This document shows, one piece after another, positions 27,460 to 35,770 of a stretch of DNA of 64,000 nucleotides (positions within the stretch are counted from its first letter, which is position 1; every line of letters starts with the position of its first letter). The translations under genes and the position numbers were made by a program. This DNA is from Pelosinus sp. IPA-1 (GTDB lineage: Bacteria; Bacillota; Negativicutes; DSM-13327), in the NCBI RefSeq assembly GCF_030269905.1, contig NZ_BSVC01000002.1, forward strand, positions 470,419-534,418, written 5' to 3'. The notes beneath the pieces were generated by a model. It saw only the letters and a program-made list of their open reading frames with translations. It searched no databases and was not told the origin of the DNA.

Positions 27460-29007
27460 ATGATTACAGAATACAAAAATGAACCGTTTACCAATTTTGG
27501 TATCCCTGAAAACAAAGCGGCTATGGAGAAAGCATTGGCTGCGGTACAATTAGAAAAAAGTGCTCATTATCAGTTGGTGATTGGTGGGGAAAAGATTAAC
27601 ACAGAAGCACGTATTACGTCTATCAATCCTTCTAACACAGTTGATATTGTTGGTACAGTAGCTCGGGCCAATGTAGATTTAGCTGAAAAAGCAGTAGAAG
27701 CTGCTAAGCAAGCTTTCGCTTCCTGGCAATATGTTTGCCCCGCAGAACGTTCTCTTTACTTGTTTAAAGCATCAGCAGTTTTGCGTAGACGTAAATTTGA
27801 GTTTTCCGCTTGGTTGGTAGAAGAAGCAGGAAAAACCTGGGCAGAAGCAGATGCTGATACTGCTGAAGCCATTGATTTTATGGAGTACTATGCTCGTCAG
27901 ATGGATAAATACGCAAAAGGGATGGAAGTCACTCCTTATCCTGGGGAACAGAATGAATGTTCATATATCCCATTAGGTGTTGGCGTTGTCATTCCACCAT
28001 GGAATTTCCCATTGGCAATCCTAGCTGGTATGACTGCGGCTGCCATTGTAGCAGGAAATACAGTGATTATGAAGCCTGCTAGTTCTACACCTGTAATTGC
28101 CGCTAAGTTTATGGAACTTTGGGAAGAAGTATCGTTGCCTGCTGGTGTTGTCAACTATCTTCCAGGTAGTGGTGGAACGATTGGCGATTATTTGGTTTCC
28201 CATGCGCAAGTTCGTTTTATCAACTTTACGGGTTCCAAGGAAATTGGGCTTCGTATTAACAAATTAGCTGCAGATTTGTCCCCGGGACAAAAATGGATTA
28301 AACGAGTCGTCGCTGAAATGGGGGGGAAAGATTCTATCATTGTCGACAGTGAAGCGGATATCGAGGAAGCTGCTGCTGGCATTGTTGCCTCTGCCTTTGG
28401 TTTCCAAGGACAAAAATGTTCTGCTTGCTCTCGCGCAATTGTTGTAAAAGATGTTTATGACGTTCTGTTAGCAAAAGTAGTTGAAAAAACTAAGGCGCTT
28501 CGCATTGGTGCTGCTAGCAGTCCAGATAGTAATATTGGTCCTGTAATTGATGAAAGTTCCTACAAAAAAATTCTAAGTTATATTGAAATAGGCAAAACAG
28601 AAGGAAAATTAGAATGTGGTGGATCAACAGCTGGTGATCAAGGTTACTTTATTGAACCCACTGTGTTTTCAGGCATTGCATCAGAAGCACGGATTTCTCA
28701 AGAAGAAATTTTTGGCCCAGTACTCGCTGTTATCTCGGCAGATGACTTTGATCATGCCCTAGCCATTGCTAACGGCACTGAATATGGTCTTACTGGTGCG
28801 GTATACTCTAAGAATCGTGCAAAACTAGAGCAAGCACGCCGTGAGTTTCATGTAGGTAACTTGTATTTTAATCGTAAATGTACTGGCGCCTTAGTAGGTG
28901 TTCATCCTTTTGGCGGCTTTAACTTATCTGGAACGGATTCGAAAGCTGGTGGCGCTGATTATTTACTGTTGTTTTTACAAGCAAAATCCATCTGCGAAAA
29001 ATTATAA
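27460..29007 (+). CDS. rocA: L-glutamate gamma-semialdehyde (P5C) dehydrogenase
   Basis: A 515-residue aldehyde dehydrogenase of the RocA type: long N-terminal extension, catalytic Cys in FQGQKCSACSR, Glu in VAEMGGKDS, and NFTGSKEIG in the cofactor site. It oxidises pyrroline-5-carboxylate to glutamate. It is 51 bases behind the flavoprotein gene with no terminator between, completing a proline-to-glutamate pathway. RocA and PruA names overlap for this family. Confidence 0.88.
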   Translation: MITEYKNEPFTNFGIPENKAAMEKALAAVQLEKSAHYQLVIGGEKINTEARITSINPSNTVDIVGTVARANVDLAEKAVEAAKQAFASWQYVCPAERSLYLFKASAVLRRRKFEFSAWLVEEAGKTWAEADADTAEAIDFMEYYARQMDKYAKGMEVTPYPGEQNECSYIPLGVGVVIPPWNFPLAILAGMTAAAIVAGNTVIMKPASSTPVIAAKFMELWEEVSLPAGVVNYLPGSGGTIGDYLVSHAQVRFINFTGSKEIGLRINKLAADLSPGQKWIKRVVAEMGGKDSIIVDSEADIEEAAAGIVASAFGFQGQKCSACSRAIVVKDVYDVLLAKVVEKTKALRIGAASSPDSNIGPVIDESSYKKILSYIEIGKTEGKLECGGSTAGDQGYFIEPTVFSGIASEARISQEEIFGPVLAVISADDFDHALAIANGTEYGLTGAVYSKNRAKLEQARREFHVGNLYFNRKCTGALVGVHPFGGFNLSGTDSKAGGADYLLLFLQAKSICEKL

Positions 29008-29135
29008 TAAAAAGAAGGTTCTTATGCATCAATTCAGATGATGTAGTAAAAGAATGTTACTAATTTCACGGTTCTGGCAGCAAAAAGTATTTAAAATGTT
29101 ATAAAAAATAAAAAATGTTTTTTTAGAAAAAACAC

Positions 29136-29164
29136 TTGTCAAGTTGAGAAGTGCACGGTATAAT
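29136..29164 (+). promoter_or_regulatory. Promoter of the substrate-binding protein gene
   Basis: TTGTCA and TATAAT are separated by 17 bases. Transcription would start near 29171, only ten bases before the attenuator. Confidence 0.8.
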
Positions 29165-29180
29165 GAAAATTAAATACAGA

Positions 29181-29236
29181 TTAAAGCAAAGGTGCTTTAA
29201 ACAGGGATAATTATCTCTTGTTTAAAGCGCCTTTTT
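29181..29236 (+). promoter_or_regulatory. Transcription attenuator in the leader
   Basis: A 16-bp stem (29188-29203 with 29219-29234, one wobble) ends in TTTTT and looks like an intrinsic terminator about 80 bases before the gene. The competing hairpin TTAAAGC/GCTTTAA (29181-29187 with 29194-29200) shares its left arm. The region 29008-29135 upstream is AT-rich without other features. Confidence 0.65.
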
Positions 29237-29316
29237 CGATATCTTGGTGGGGGTGGTAGGGAAAAGGGTGGGAGAAAAATATTTACAAAATAATAGGAAT
29301 AAAAAGGGGGATTATT

Positions 29317-30486
29317 GTGTTTAAAAAGATGAATGCGAAATGGTTATCTCTAATTGTTGGTACTAGTTTAGTCGCTGGTCTGTTAACTGGGTGTGGCTCA
29401 AGTGCAAGTAAAGATATCAAGATTGGTGTTGTATATGAATTAACAGGAAGCACTGCATCTTTTGGTACAGCTGCTGCGAATGGTGCTAAATTAGCATTCA
29501 AAGAAATTAATGCCAATGGTGGTGTCTTAGGCAAACAAATTCAAATCTCTGTTGCCGACAACAAAGGTGAACCATCCGAATCCTCTAATGCTATGACAAA
29601 AGTTATTTCCCAAGATAAAGTAATTGCCGTTACTGGCTTTACAACTAGCTCAAACGGTATTGCAGGTTCTACAGTTGCAGAAGCAAATAAAATTCCATTT
29701 GTTGCCGCTGCGACAACAAATCCTAAAGTAACACTAGATGAAAATACTGGAAAGGTAAAAAACTATACCTTCCGTGTTTGCTTCATTGATCCTTTCCAAG
29801 GAACTGTAGGTGCTAATTTCGTTCTAAATTCCTTAAAAGCGAAAAATGCTGCTATTATGATTGATAATTCCAGTGACTATAGCAAAGGATTATCTAAATT
29901 CTTTAAAGATGCCTTCACTAAAGGTGGCGGTACAGTCGCTATCGAAGAAGCTTACTTGCAAAATGACCAAGATTTCAAGACGGTGTTAACAAAAATTAAA
30001 GCAACCAATCCAGACGTAATTTATGTACCTGGTTATTATGGCGAAGTTGGTAAGATTATTAAACAAGCCCGCGAAATTGGCATCACAGTACCATTCGTTG
30101 GTGGCGATGGCTGGGATTCCCCTAAATTAGCTGAAATTGGTGGAGCAGATGCTCTTAATAACTCTTACTTTACGAATCACTATTCCGTTGAAGACAACAG
30201 CCCTAAATCAAAAGCTTTCTTAGATGCTTTCCAGAAAGAATATGGTCAAGTGCCAGATGCAATGGCTGTTCTTGGATATGATGCAGCTTATGCTTTAGTA
30301 GACGCTATCAAACGTGCTAACAGCACAGATTCAGAAAAAATTCGTGAAGCCCTTGCTGCAACAAAAGACTTCCAAGGTGTAACAGGTGCTTTGACATTAA
30401 ATGAGACTCATGATGCAATCAAGAGTGCGGTTATAATTGAAATGAAAAATGGCAAGCAAGTATATAAAGAAACAGTTAAACCTTAA
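29317..30486 (+). CDS. Branched-chain-amino-acid-type ABC substrate-binding lipoprotein
   Basis: A 389-residue LivK/BraC-family periplasmic-binding protein. The lipobox is LLTGC, with the lipid-modified Cys near residue 27. The mature domain starts IKIGVVYELTGSTASFG. It binds an amino acid or similar small solute outside the membrane. GTG at 29317 has AGGGGG upstream. No permease or ATPase genes are adjacent, so it must share a transporter encoded elsewhere or act as a sensor. Confidence 0.9.
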   Translation: MFKKMNAKWLSLIVGTSLVAGLLTGCGSSASKDIKIGVVYELTGSTASFGTAAANGAKLAFKEINANGGVLGKQIQISVADNKGEPSESSNAMTKVISQDKVIAVTGFTTSSNGIAGSTVAEANKIPFVAAATTNPKVTLDENTGKVKNYTFRVCFIDPFQGTVGANFVLNSLKAKNAAIMIDNSSDYSKGLSKFFKDAFTKGGGTVAIEEAYLQNDQDFKTVLTKIKATNPDVIYVPGYYGEVGKIIKQAREIGITVPFVGGDGWDSPKLAEIGGADALNNSYFTNHYSVEDNSPKSKAFLDAFQKEYGQVPDAMAVLGYDAAYALVDAIKRANSTDSEKIREALAATKDFQGVTGALTLNETHDAIKSAVIIEMKNGKQVYKETVKP

Positions 30487-30490
30487 TTAA

Positions 30491-30545
30491 AAACTACAAA
30501 AGGACTGCCAAGGCAATTTTGCCTTGGCAGTCCTTTTGTAGTTTT
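30491..30545 (+). terminator. Terminator of the substrate-binding protein gene
   Basis: A perfect 24-bp stem (30491-30514 with 30521-30544) with a 6-base loop, the longest in the window. It lies a few bases after the stop codon. The dispersed repeat starts 6 bases later. Confidence 0.9.
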
Positions 30546-30550
30546 ATTAA

Positions 30551-30648
30551 CGGAATCAGAAAGTATAACACTTTCTTGATTCCAAGTAAGAACGACTGAG
30601 GCTTCTGCCTGCGTCCGAGGACTTGGCACAAGCCAAGTCTTTTCTTAT
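30551..30648 (+). repeat. Dispersed intergenic repeat, copy 2 of 3
   Basis: Same unit as 218-315, from CGGAATCAGAAAGT to the hairpin ACTTGGCACAAGCCAAGT with TTTTCTTAT. It lies between two convergent genes. About six substitutions separate it from copy 1. Confidence 0.9.
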
Positions 30649-30659
30649 ATCGAAGGTTC

Positions 30660-31436
30660 TTATTGCGGTGTTAAAAGGGTTATATCATTTGCAGCAAAAA
30701 AGTCTATATATTCTTTTGGTGGGAGTTTATCAGTGATAAAAAATTTTAAATCTTCTAATCGACAATAAGTCATTAGAGAAGCAATATCTATTTTAGAATG
30801 ATCAACTAGTAATGAAGTCGTGATACTATTTTCTACTAAGTAGCGTTTTATTTCCGACTCAAGAGGGGATATATTAGTTACACCTTTGGCTAACGACACT
30901 CCTGTTGAAGCTAAAAAGGATTTGGAAATATTATAATCCTTTAAAAAACTAATGACACCGATGCCGGTAAGTGAAATGGTTTCCCGATAAAGAACTCCGC
31001 CAGTTGAAATTATATTTAATTTTGGATAAGGAATAGAAGCAAGAATAACGTGTAAGTTTGATGTAATAATCGTGATATTTTCTTTAAGAGCAAGGAAAGG
31101 AATCATGTGTTTTGTCGTTGTCCCGGAATCAATAAATATAACATCGCCGTCTTCTACCAATTCACTTGCAAGCTTTGCAATTGCTATTTTTTCAGCTTGA
31201 TTTTTTCCCTCCCTAGATTCAAATGGTTCTCGTGATTCAAATAATTCATTGGGATTCTTCTGGTTAATTGTAATGCCACCATACACTTTTGTGATGAGCC
31301 CTTTTTTCTGTAATTCAGTAACATCTCTGCGAATTGTATTTTTGGAAACTTTAAAAACGTCACATAATGTATCCAAAGATACATTTTCTACTTCCCGTAT
31401 ATACTTTTGAATTTCACTAAGTCGATTGATTTTCAA
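30660..31436 (-). CDS. iolR: DeoR/GlpR-family repressor, probable IolR
   Basis: A 258-residue DeoR protein with an N-terminal winged HTH (LDTLCDVFKVSKNTIRRDV) and a sugar-phosphate-sensing C-terminal domain (VIFIDSGTTTKHM). It is divergent from the inositol operon. Tandem 11-bp-phased repeats in the shared gap resemble the direct repeats bound by Bacillus IolR. The start is TTG, seven bases after GTGAGG. In Bacillus the inducer is a phosphorylated inositol-pathway intermediate, which DeoR-type sensing domains fit. Confidence 0.85.
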   Translation of the reverse strand: MKINRLSEIQKYIREVENVSLDTLCDVFKVSKNTIRRDVTELQKKGLITKVYGGITINQKNPNELFESREPFESREGKNQAEKIAIAKLASELVEDGDVIFIDSGTTTKHMIPFLALKENITIITSNLHVILASIPYPKLNIISTGGVLYRETISLTGIGVISFLKDYNISKSFLASTGVSLAKGVTNISPLESEIKRYLVENSITTSLLVDHSKIDIASLMTYCRLEDLKFFITDKLPPKEYIDFFAANDITLLTPQ

Positions 31437-31574
31437 ATTATAACCTCACAATTAAGTATTCTTATAATATTATATGCAATATCCACTCATGATACAAGCA
31501 AAAATTGTTATTTTATGAGTAAGTTTTGGAGTTCTGTGTGATTAATATCAATAATACATATTACGAACCTTTTA

Positions 31575-31607
31575 ACCATATAATTACCATAAAATTACAT
31601 TTTAAAA
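31575..31607. promoter_or_regulatory. Three tandem 11-bp repeats, IolR-like operator upstream of the iol promoter
   Basis: Units ACCATATAATT, ACCATAAAATT and ACATTTTAAAA follow each other at exact 11-base steps. Same phasing is seen at four other places in the window. Confidence 0.65.
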
Positions 31608-31672
31608 CAATGAAATATAAGAATGATAAATTTTTTTGTTAGATAAAGTCATGATTTAATGATGGAAAAAGA

Positions 31673-31701
31673 TTGACAAAGATGATGAAGTGTAGTAATT
31701 T
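31673..31701 (+). promoter_or_regulatory. Candidate iol operon promoter
   Basis: TTGACA is followed after 17 bases by TAATTT, a weak -10. It lies between two blocks of 11-bp repeats (31575-31607 and 31716-31748), as expected for a repressed promoter. Confidence 0.45.
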
Positions 31702-31715
31702 ATAACTAAAAGGTA

Positions 31716-31748
31716 ATCATAATATAACCAAAAAGAAACAATAATATG
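31716..31748. promoter_or_regulatory. Three tandem 11-bp repeats, IolR-like operator in the iol leader
   Basis: Units ATCATAATATA, ACCAAAAAGAA and ACAATAATATG at 11-base steps, just before the ribosome site of the first iol gene. Confidence 0.6.
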
Positions 31749-31774
31749 CTAAAATTTAATAAGGAGTGGTTAAT

Positions 31775-32929
31775 TTGAATAATATTTTTTTAATGCCATC
31801 TAAAATATTATCTGGCATTGGCGCAATAAACCAACTAGAACCACATGTTAGGAACAAAGGAGATAAAGCTCTCATTGTAAGTGATAATATAATGACCAAA
31901 ATCGGAAATGTTGAGAGAGTATCTAATATACTGGACAAATGTGGAATTTCCTATGAAGTATACGATGAAGTGAATAGCGAGCCTACCGACGTAGTTGTAG
32001 AAAAAGGTGTTGCAGTTTTTCAGCAAACTAATTGCAAGTTTATTATTGCCTTGGGTGGCGGAAGTCCTATTGATGCGGCAAAGGCGATTGGTTTTATGTC
32101 TGTTAGCAGTGGGAAAATCAATGATTATATGGGTGAAGTTATTAATACGGAAATCCCTTACCTAGTGGCAATTCCGACAACAGCGGGAACGGGGTCGGAA
32201 GTTACGCAGTTTACAATTATTACTGACACTGAAAACAATGTAAAGATGTTGTTGAAAGGACCGGCCTTAATGCCGAAGCTCGCTGTAGTCGATCCTGAAT
32301 TTACGGTAACAACTCCGCCAGCGGTAACGGTTGCAACTGGTATTGACGCCTTAACTCATGCGATTGAGGCATATACATCAAAACGTGCTCAGCCCTTATC
32401 GGATGTTTTTGCCTTGTCAGCAATCAAACGTATCTACGATAATTTAAATGTAGTATTTAAAAATGGCCAGAACATGCAAGCAAGGTATGAAATGTCGTTA
32501 GGTGCCTTGGAAGCTGGTATTGCTTTTAATAATTCTTCAGTAACAATTGTGCATGGTATGAGTAGGCCTATTGGAGCTATTTTTCATGTTCCCCATGGTG
32601 TATCGAATGCGATTTTGCTTGCGAAATGTTTAGAATATGCTATTGCTGGTCATGTTACGAGGTTTGCTGAGATCGCTAAAACCATTGGTATCTATAAAGA
32701 AACTATGAGTGAACTAGAAGCCGCTCAAAAACTAGTAAGTGTGATAGAACAGTTTTGTAAGACGTTACAGGTGCCAACTTTAGAAGAATTGAAGATAAAT
32801 AGAGATGAATTTTATCGAAATCTTGATAAAATGGCAGAAGATGCTCTTGAAAGTGGTAGTCCGGCTAATGCATTGCGAAATTTTAACAAGGACGAAATTA
32901 TAGAAATCTATATAAAGTTATGGGAATAA
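31775..32929 (+). CDS. Iron-containing alcohol dehydrogenase
   Basis: A 384-residue group III Fe-ADH. The NAD loop is ALGGGSPIDAAKA, with PTTAGTGSEVT, and metal ligands lie in ATGIDALTHAIEAY and HGMSRPIGAIFHVPHG. TTG at 31775 is eight bases after AAGGAG. As first gene of the inositol operon, it could reduce malonate semialdehyde to 3-hydroxypropionate as an electron sink, or act on another pathway aldehyde. Standard iol operons do not need this gene, so its role is open. Confidence 0.88.
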   Translation: MNNIFLMPSKILSGIGAINQLEPHVRNKGDKALIVSDNIMTKIGNVERVSNILDKCGISYEVYDEVNSEPTDVVVEKGVAVFQQTNCKFIIALGGGSPIDAAKAIGFMSVSSGKINDYMGEVINTEIPYLVAIPTTAGTGSEVTQFTIITDTENNVKMLLKGPALMPKLAVVDPEFTVTTPPAVTVATGIDALTHAIEAYTSKRAQPLSDVFALSAIKRIYDNLNVVFKNGQNMQARYEMSLGALEAGIAFNNSSVTIVHGMSRPIGAIFHVPHGVSNAILLAKCLEYAIAGHVTRFAEIAKTIGIYKETMSELEAAQKLVSVIEQFCKTLQVPTLEELKINRDEFYRNLDKMAEDALESGSPANALRNFNKDEIIEIYIKLWE

Positions 32930-32981
32930 AAAAATCTGAAAAATCTTTTATTTTTCGAGTAATTGACAAAGGAGGATATAC

Positions 32982-33827
32982 ATGGCTTTAATTACATTGG
33001 AAAATGCCTTAGAAAGCATTGGAACTAAGGGGTATGGTATTGGCGCATTTAATATTGCCAATATGGAAATGGTCATGGGTGCAATTCAAGCAGCAGAAGA
33101 ATTAAATTCTCCAATTATTATCCAGGTAGCAGAGGGACGGATGAAATATTCTCCTCTACATTTAATTGGCCCAGTGATGATCGCAGCGGCCCAAAATGCG
33201 AAGGTCCCTGTGGTTGTACACCTTGATCATGGATCGAGCTTATCCGTGATATCACAAGCTCTGGAATTAGGTTTTTCTTCCGTTATGTTTGATGGTTCTC
33301 AATACCCTTTAGCGCAAAATATTGAAATGACAAAAAAAATAAAAGAGCTCGCGAAAAAGAAGGGGGCATCCTTAGAAGCTGAAATTGGTAAAGTCGGCGG
33401 GTCGGAAGGAGATTATGAGAATATAGAAGTACTTATAACCTCAGTTAAAGAAGCGAAGCAGTTTTATGAAGAAACTCAGGTTGATGCCTTAGCAGTCGCA
33501 ATTGGTACGATACATGGCACGTATAAGGTAGCGCCTAACTTACAGTTTAATCGGTTAAACGAGATTAAAGAAAGTATTACATGTCCGTTAGTTTTACATG
33601 GTGGCTCAGGACTTACAGACGATGATTTTAAGCAATGTATAGCAAAAGGTGTTAAAAAGATAAATATTGCTACAGCGTCTTTTGAAAGTGTAGTGAAAAA
33701 AGTAGGTGCTATGTTTGGAAATTCCCGGGATATTACCTACTTTCAACATTCGAATGCGGTTGTTGAAGCGACCTATGAAAATGTGAAACATCATATTAAA
33801 ATATTTGGTAGCGATAATAGAATCTAA
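32982..33827 (+). CDS. iolJ: Class II aldolase, DKG-phosphate aldolase type
   Basis: A 281-residue class II fructose-bisphosphate-aldolase-family enzyme. Zinc-site motifs are HLDHGS, AEIGKVGGSEGD and LVLHGGSG. In the inositol pathway IolJ splits 2-deoxy-5-keto-gluconate-6-phosphate into dihydroxyacetone phosphate and malonate semialdehyde. The operon context supports that over a glycolytic role. AAAGGAGG precedes the ATG. Confidence 0.88.
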   Translation: MALITLENALESIGTKGYGIGAFNIANMEMVMGAIQAAEELNSPIIIQVAEGRMKYSPLHLIGPVMIAAAQNAKVPVVVHLDHGSSLSVISQALELGFSSVMFDGSQYPLAQNIEMTKKIKELAKKKGASLEAEIGKVGGSEGDYENIEVLITSVKEAKQFYEETQVDALAVAIGTIHGTYKVAPNLQFNRLNEIKESITCPLVLHGGSGLTDDDFKQCIAKGVKKINIATASFESVVKKVGAMFGNSRDITYFQHSNAVVEATYENVKHHIKIFGSDNRI

Positions 33828-33845
33828 AAATGGAGGCTTTGCAAT

Positions 33846-34874
33846 ATGAATAGTATTAAATTTGATTCAGCAAAAAAGATAGATGTAATTCCACTTGGGA
33901 GAGTTGCCATTGATTTTAATCCTAACGAACTACATAGGCCTTTATCAGAAGTTACAACCTTTACAAAATATTTGGGCGGATCTCCAGCAAATATTGCTGT
34001 AGGACTTGCGCGTTTAAATAAAAAAGTTGGGTTTATTGGCAAGGTTTCAGATGACCAATTTGGTGTTTTCGTTAAAGATTATTTTAAGAGTGAAGGTATC
34101 GACATATCGAACATATCTGAAACAAAAAATGGAGAAGTGCTAGGACTTACATTTACAGAAATATTGAGCCCAACTCAAAGTCAAATATTAATGTATAGAA
34201 ATGGAGTGGCAGATCTTCAATTATCAACAGAAGATATTTCTGAGGAATACATAAAAAACTCTAAAATCTTACTGATTTCTGGAACTGCATTAGCGGCTAG
34301 TCCTTCGAGAGAAGCATGCTTTTTAGCAATGGAATATGCAAAAAGGCATGGGACGATGATTATATTTGATATTGATTATCGTAGTTATACTTGGAAATCA
34401 AAAGCAGAAATTGCAATTTATTACTCGTTAGCAGGTAAAATGAGTGATATTATTATTGGCTCTCGTGAAGAATTTGATTTGACGGAAATGCTAGATGAGA
34501 ATAACGATGTAAAAGATTATCAGATCGCTGATAAATATATAAATTATGGCAATAAAATTGTAATTATAAAACACGGAAAAAAAGGTTCTATCGCCTATTG
34601 TGAAGATAAAAATGCTTATAAAGTAAATTCTTTTTCCATACAACTTCTTAAGTCCTTTGGTGGCGGAGATGCTTATGCATCTGCTTTCATTTATGGTATT
34701 TTAGAAAATTGGGATATCAAGGAAGCATTAGAGTTTGGAACGGCATCAGCAGCTATGGTGGTTTCTAGCCACAGTTGTTCGGGAGCGATGCCGAAAGTGG
34801 CAGACATTAAGAACTTTATTGAAAGCAAGAGGGAAGAAGTCATTACAAAAATTGATTGGGAGGCAAGAGTATGA
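33846..34874 (+). CDS. iolC: 5-dehydro-2-deoxygluconokinase
   Basis: A 342-residue PfkB-family kinase. The substrate motif is LGGSPANIAVGLARL and the catalytic loop is SFGGGDAYASAF. IolC phosphorylates 2-deoxy-5-keto-gluconate ahead of the aldolase. It overlaps iolB by ATGA and is 18 bases behind iolJ. Confidence 0.9.
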   Translation: MNSIKFDSAKKIDVIPLGRVAIDFNPNELHRPLSEVTTFTKYLGGSPANIAVGLARLNKKVGFIGKVSDDQFGVFVKDYFKSEGIDISNISETKNGEVLGLTFTEILSPTQSQILMYRNGVADLQLSTEDISEEYIKNSKILLISGTALAASPSREACFLAMEYAKRHGTMIIFDIDYRSYTWKSKAEIAIYYSLAGKMSDIIIGSREEFDLTEMLDENNDVKDYQIADKYINYGNKIVIIKHGKKGSIAYCEDKNAYKVNSFSIQLLKSFGGGDAYASAFIYGILENWDIKEALEFGTASAAMVVSSHSCSGAMPKVADIKNFIESKREEVITKIDWEARV

Positions 34875-35659
34875 TTGGATGCTTGGAAGAAATTAAATCA
34901 GGATACAATTCAGTAACTGAGGTGGCCAATCAAGAACATAACATGTTAATGGATGTAGGCATTATGAAAATGTCTTCGAAAATGAGAAGTAGTTTTTTCG
35001 AAAAAGATAAAGAGATGGCTTTTTTGCTGTTGAATGGTAAGTTAACTATGTCTTGGGATGGACAAGAGAAAGCTATGGTAAGAAACTCCGTATTTAATGA
35101 AGAGCCTTGGTGTTTACATGTTCCAAAAGATACGGTGGTTACAATTGAGGCTCTGAGTGATTGCGAGATCTTAGTGCAAAAAACGGATAATGACAAAATG
35201 TTTAAAAGTAAACTATATGGTCCGGAGGATTGCACTAGCGAGCAGTTCGGAAAGGGAGTTTGGAATGAGGCAGCATTGCGACTTGTACGGACCGTGTTTG
35301 ACTATTCCAATGCACCTTATTCTAATATGGTTATGGGAGAAGTAATTACTTATCCTGGTCGATGGTCTAGCTATATTCCTCATCATCACCCACAACCAGA
35401 AGTTTATTATTACAAATTTGATAAACCGCAAGGTTTTGGCTGTTCAATTATTGGCGACAATGTTTTCAAAGTAAAAGATAATGGTTTTTCCCTGATTCCT
35501 GGAGGAGTGGTTCATCCGCAGATTGCGGCTCCTGGTTATGCTATGTATTATTGTTGGATGATACGGCATTTGGAAAATAATCCTTGGACGGATCGAATTA
35601 ATGAAAAATGCCATGAATGGTTACTTGATAAAAATGCAAAAATTTGGCCTGAAAAGTAA
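34871..35659 (+). CDS. iolB: 5-deoxy-glucuronate isomerase
   Basis: A 262-residue cupin-type isomerase that converts 5-deoxy-glucuronate to 2-deoxy-5-keto-gluconate. The metal-binding cluster is IPHHHPQPEVYYYKFD, characteristic of KduI/IolB. ATG at 34871, in an ATGA overlap with iolC, is preferred to the longer frame beginning at 34856. Length is normal. Confidence 0.92.
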   Translation: MIGCLEEIKSGYNSVTEVANQEHNMLMDVGIMKMSSKMRSSFFEKDKEMAFLLLNGKLTMSWDGQEKAMVRNSVFNEEPWCLHVPKDTVVTIEALSDCEILVQKTDNDKMFKSKLYGPEDCTSEQFGKGVWNEAALRLVRTVFDYSNAPYSNMVMGEVITYPGRWSSYIPHHHPQPEVYYYKFDKPQGFGCSIIGDNVFKVKDNGFSLIPGGVVHPQIAAPGYAMYYCWMIRHLENNPWTDRINEKCHEWLLDKNAKIWPEK

Positions 35660-35770
35660 AATAAATCTTGTTTCTTTATATCTAGAATTAATTGATTATT
35701 TAAAAATCACACAGAATTGCCAATAAATTAAAAGTTTCAAGTTAATTACTTATTCTGGAGGATGTGTAGA

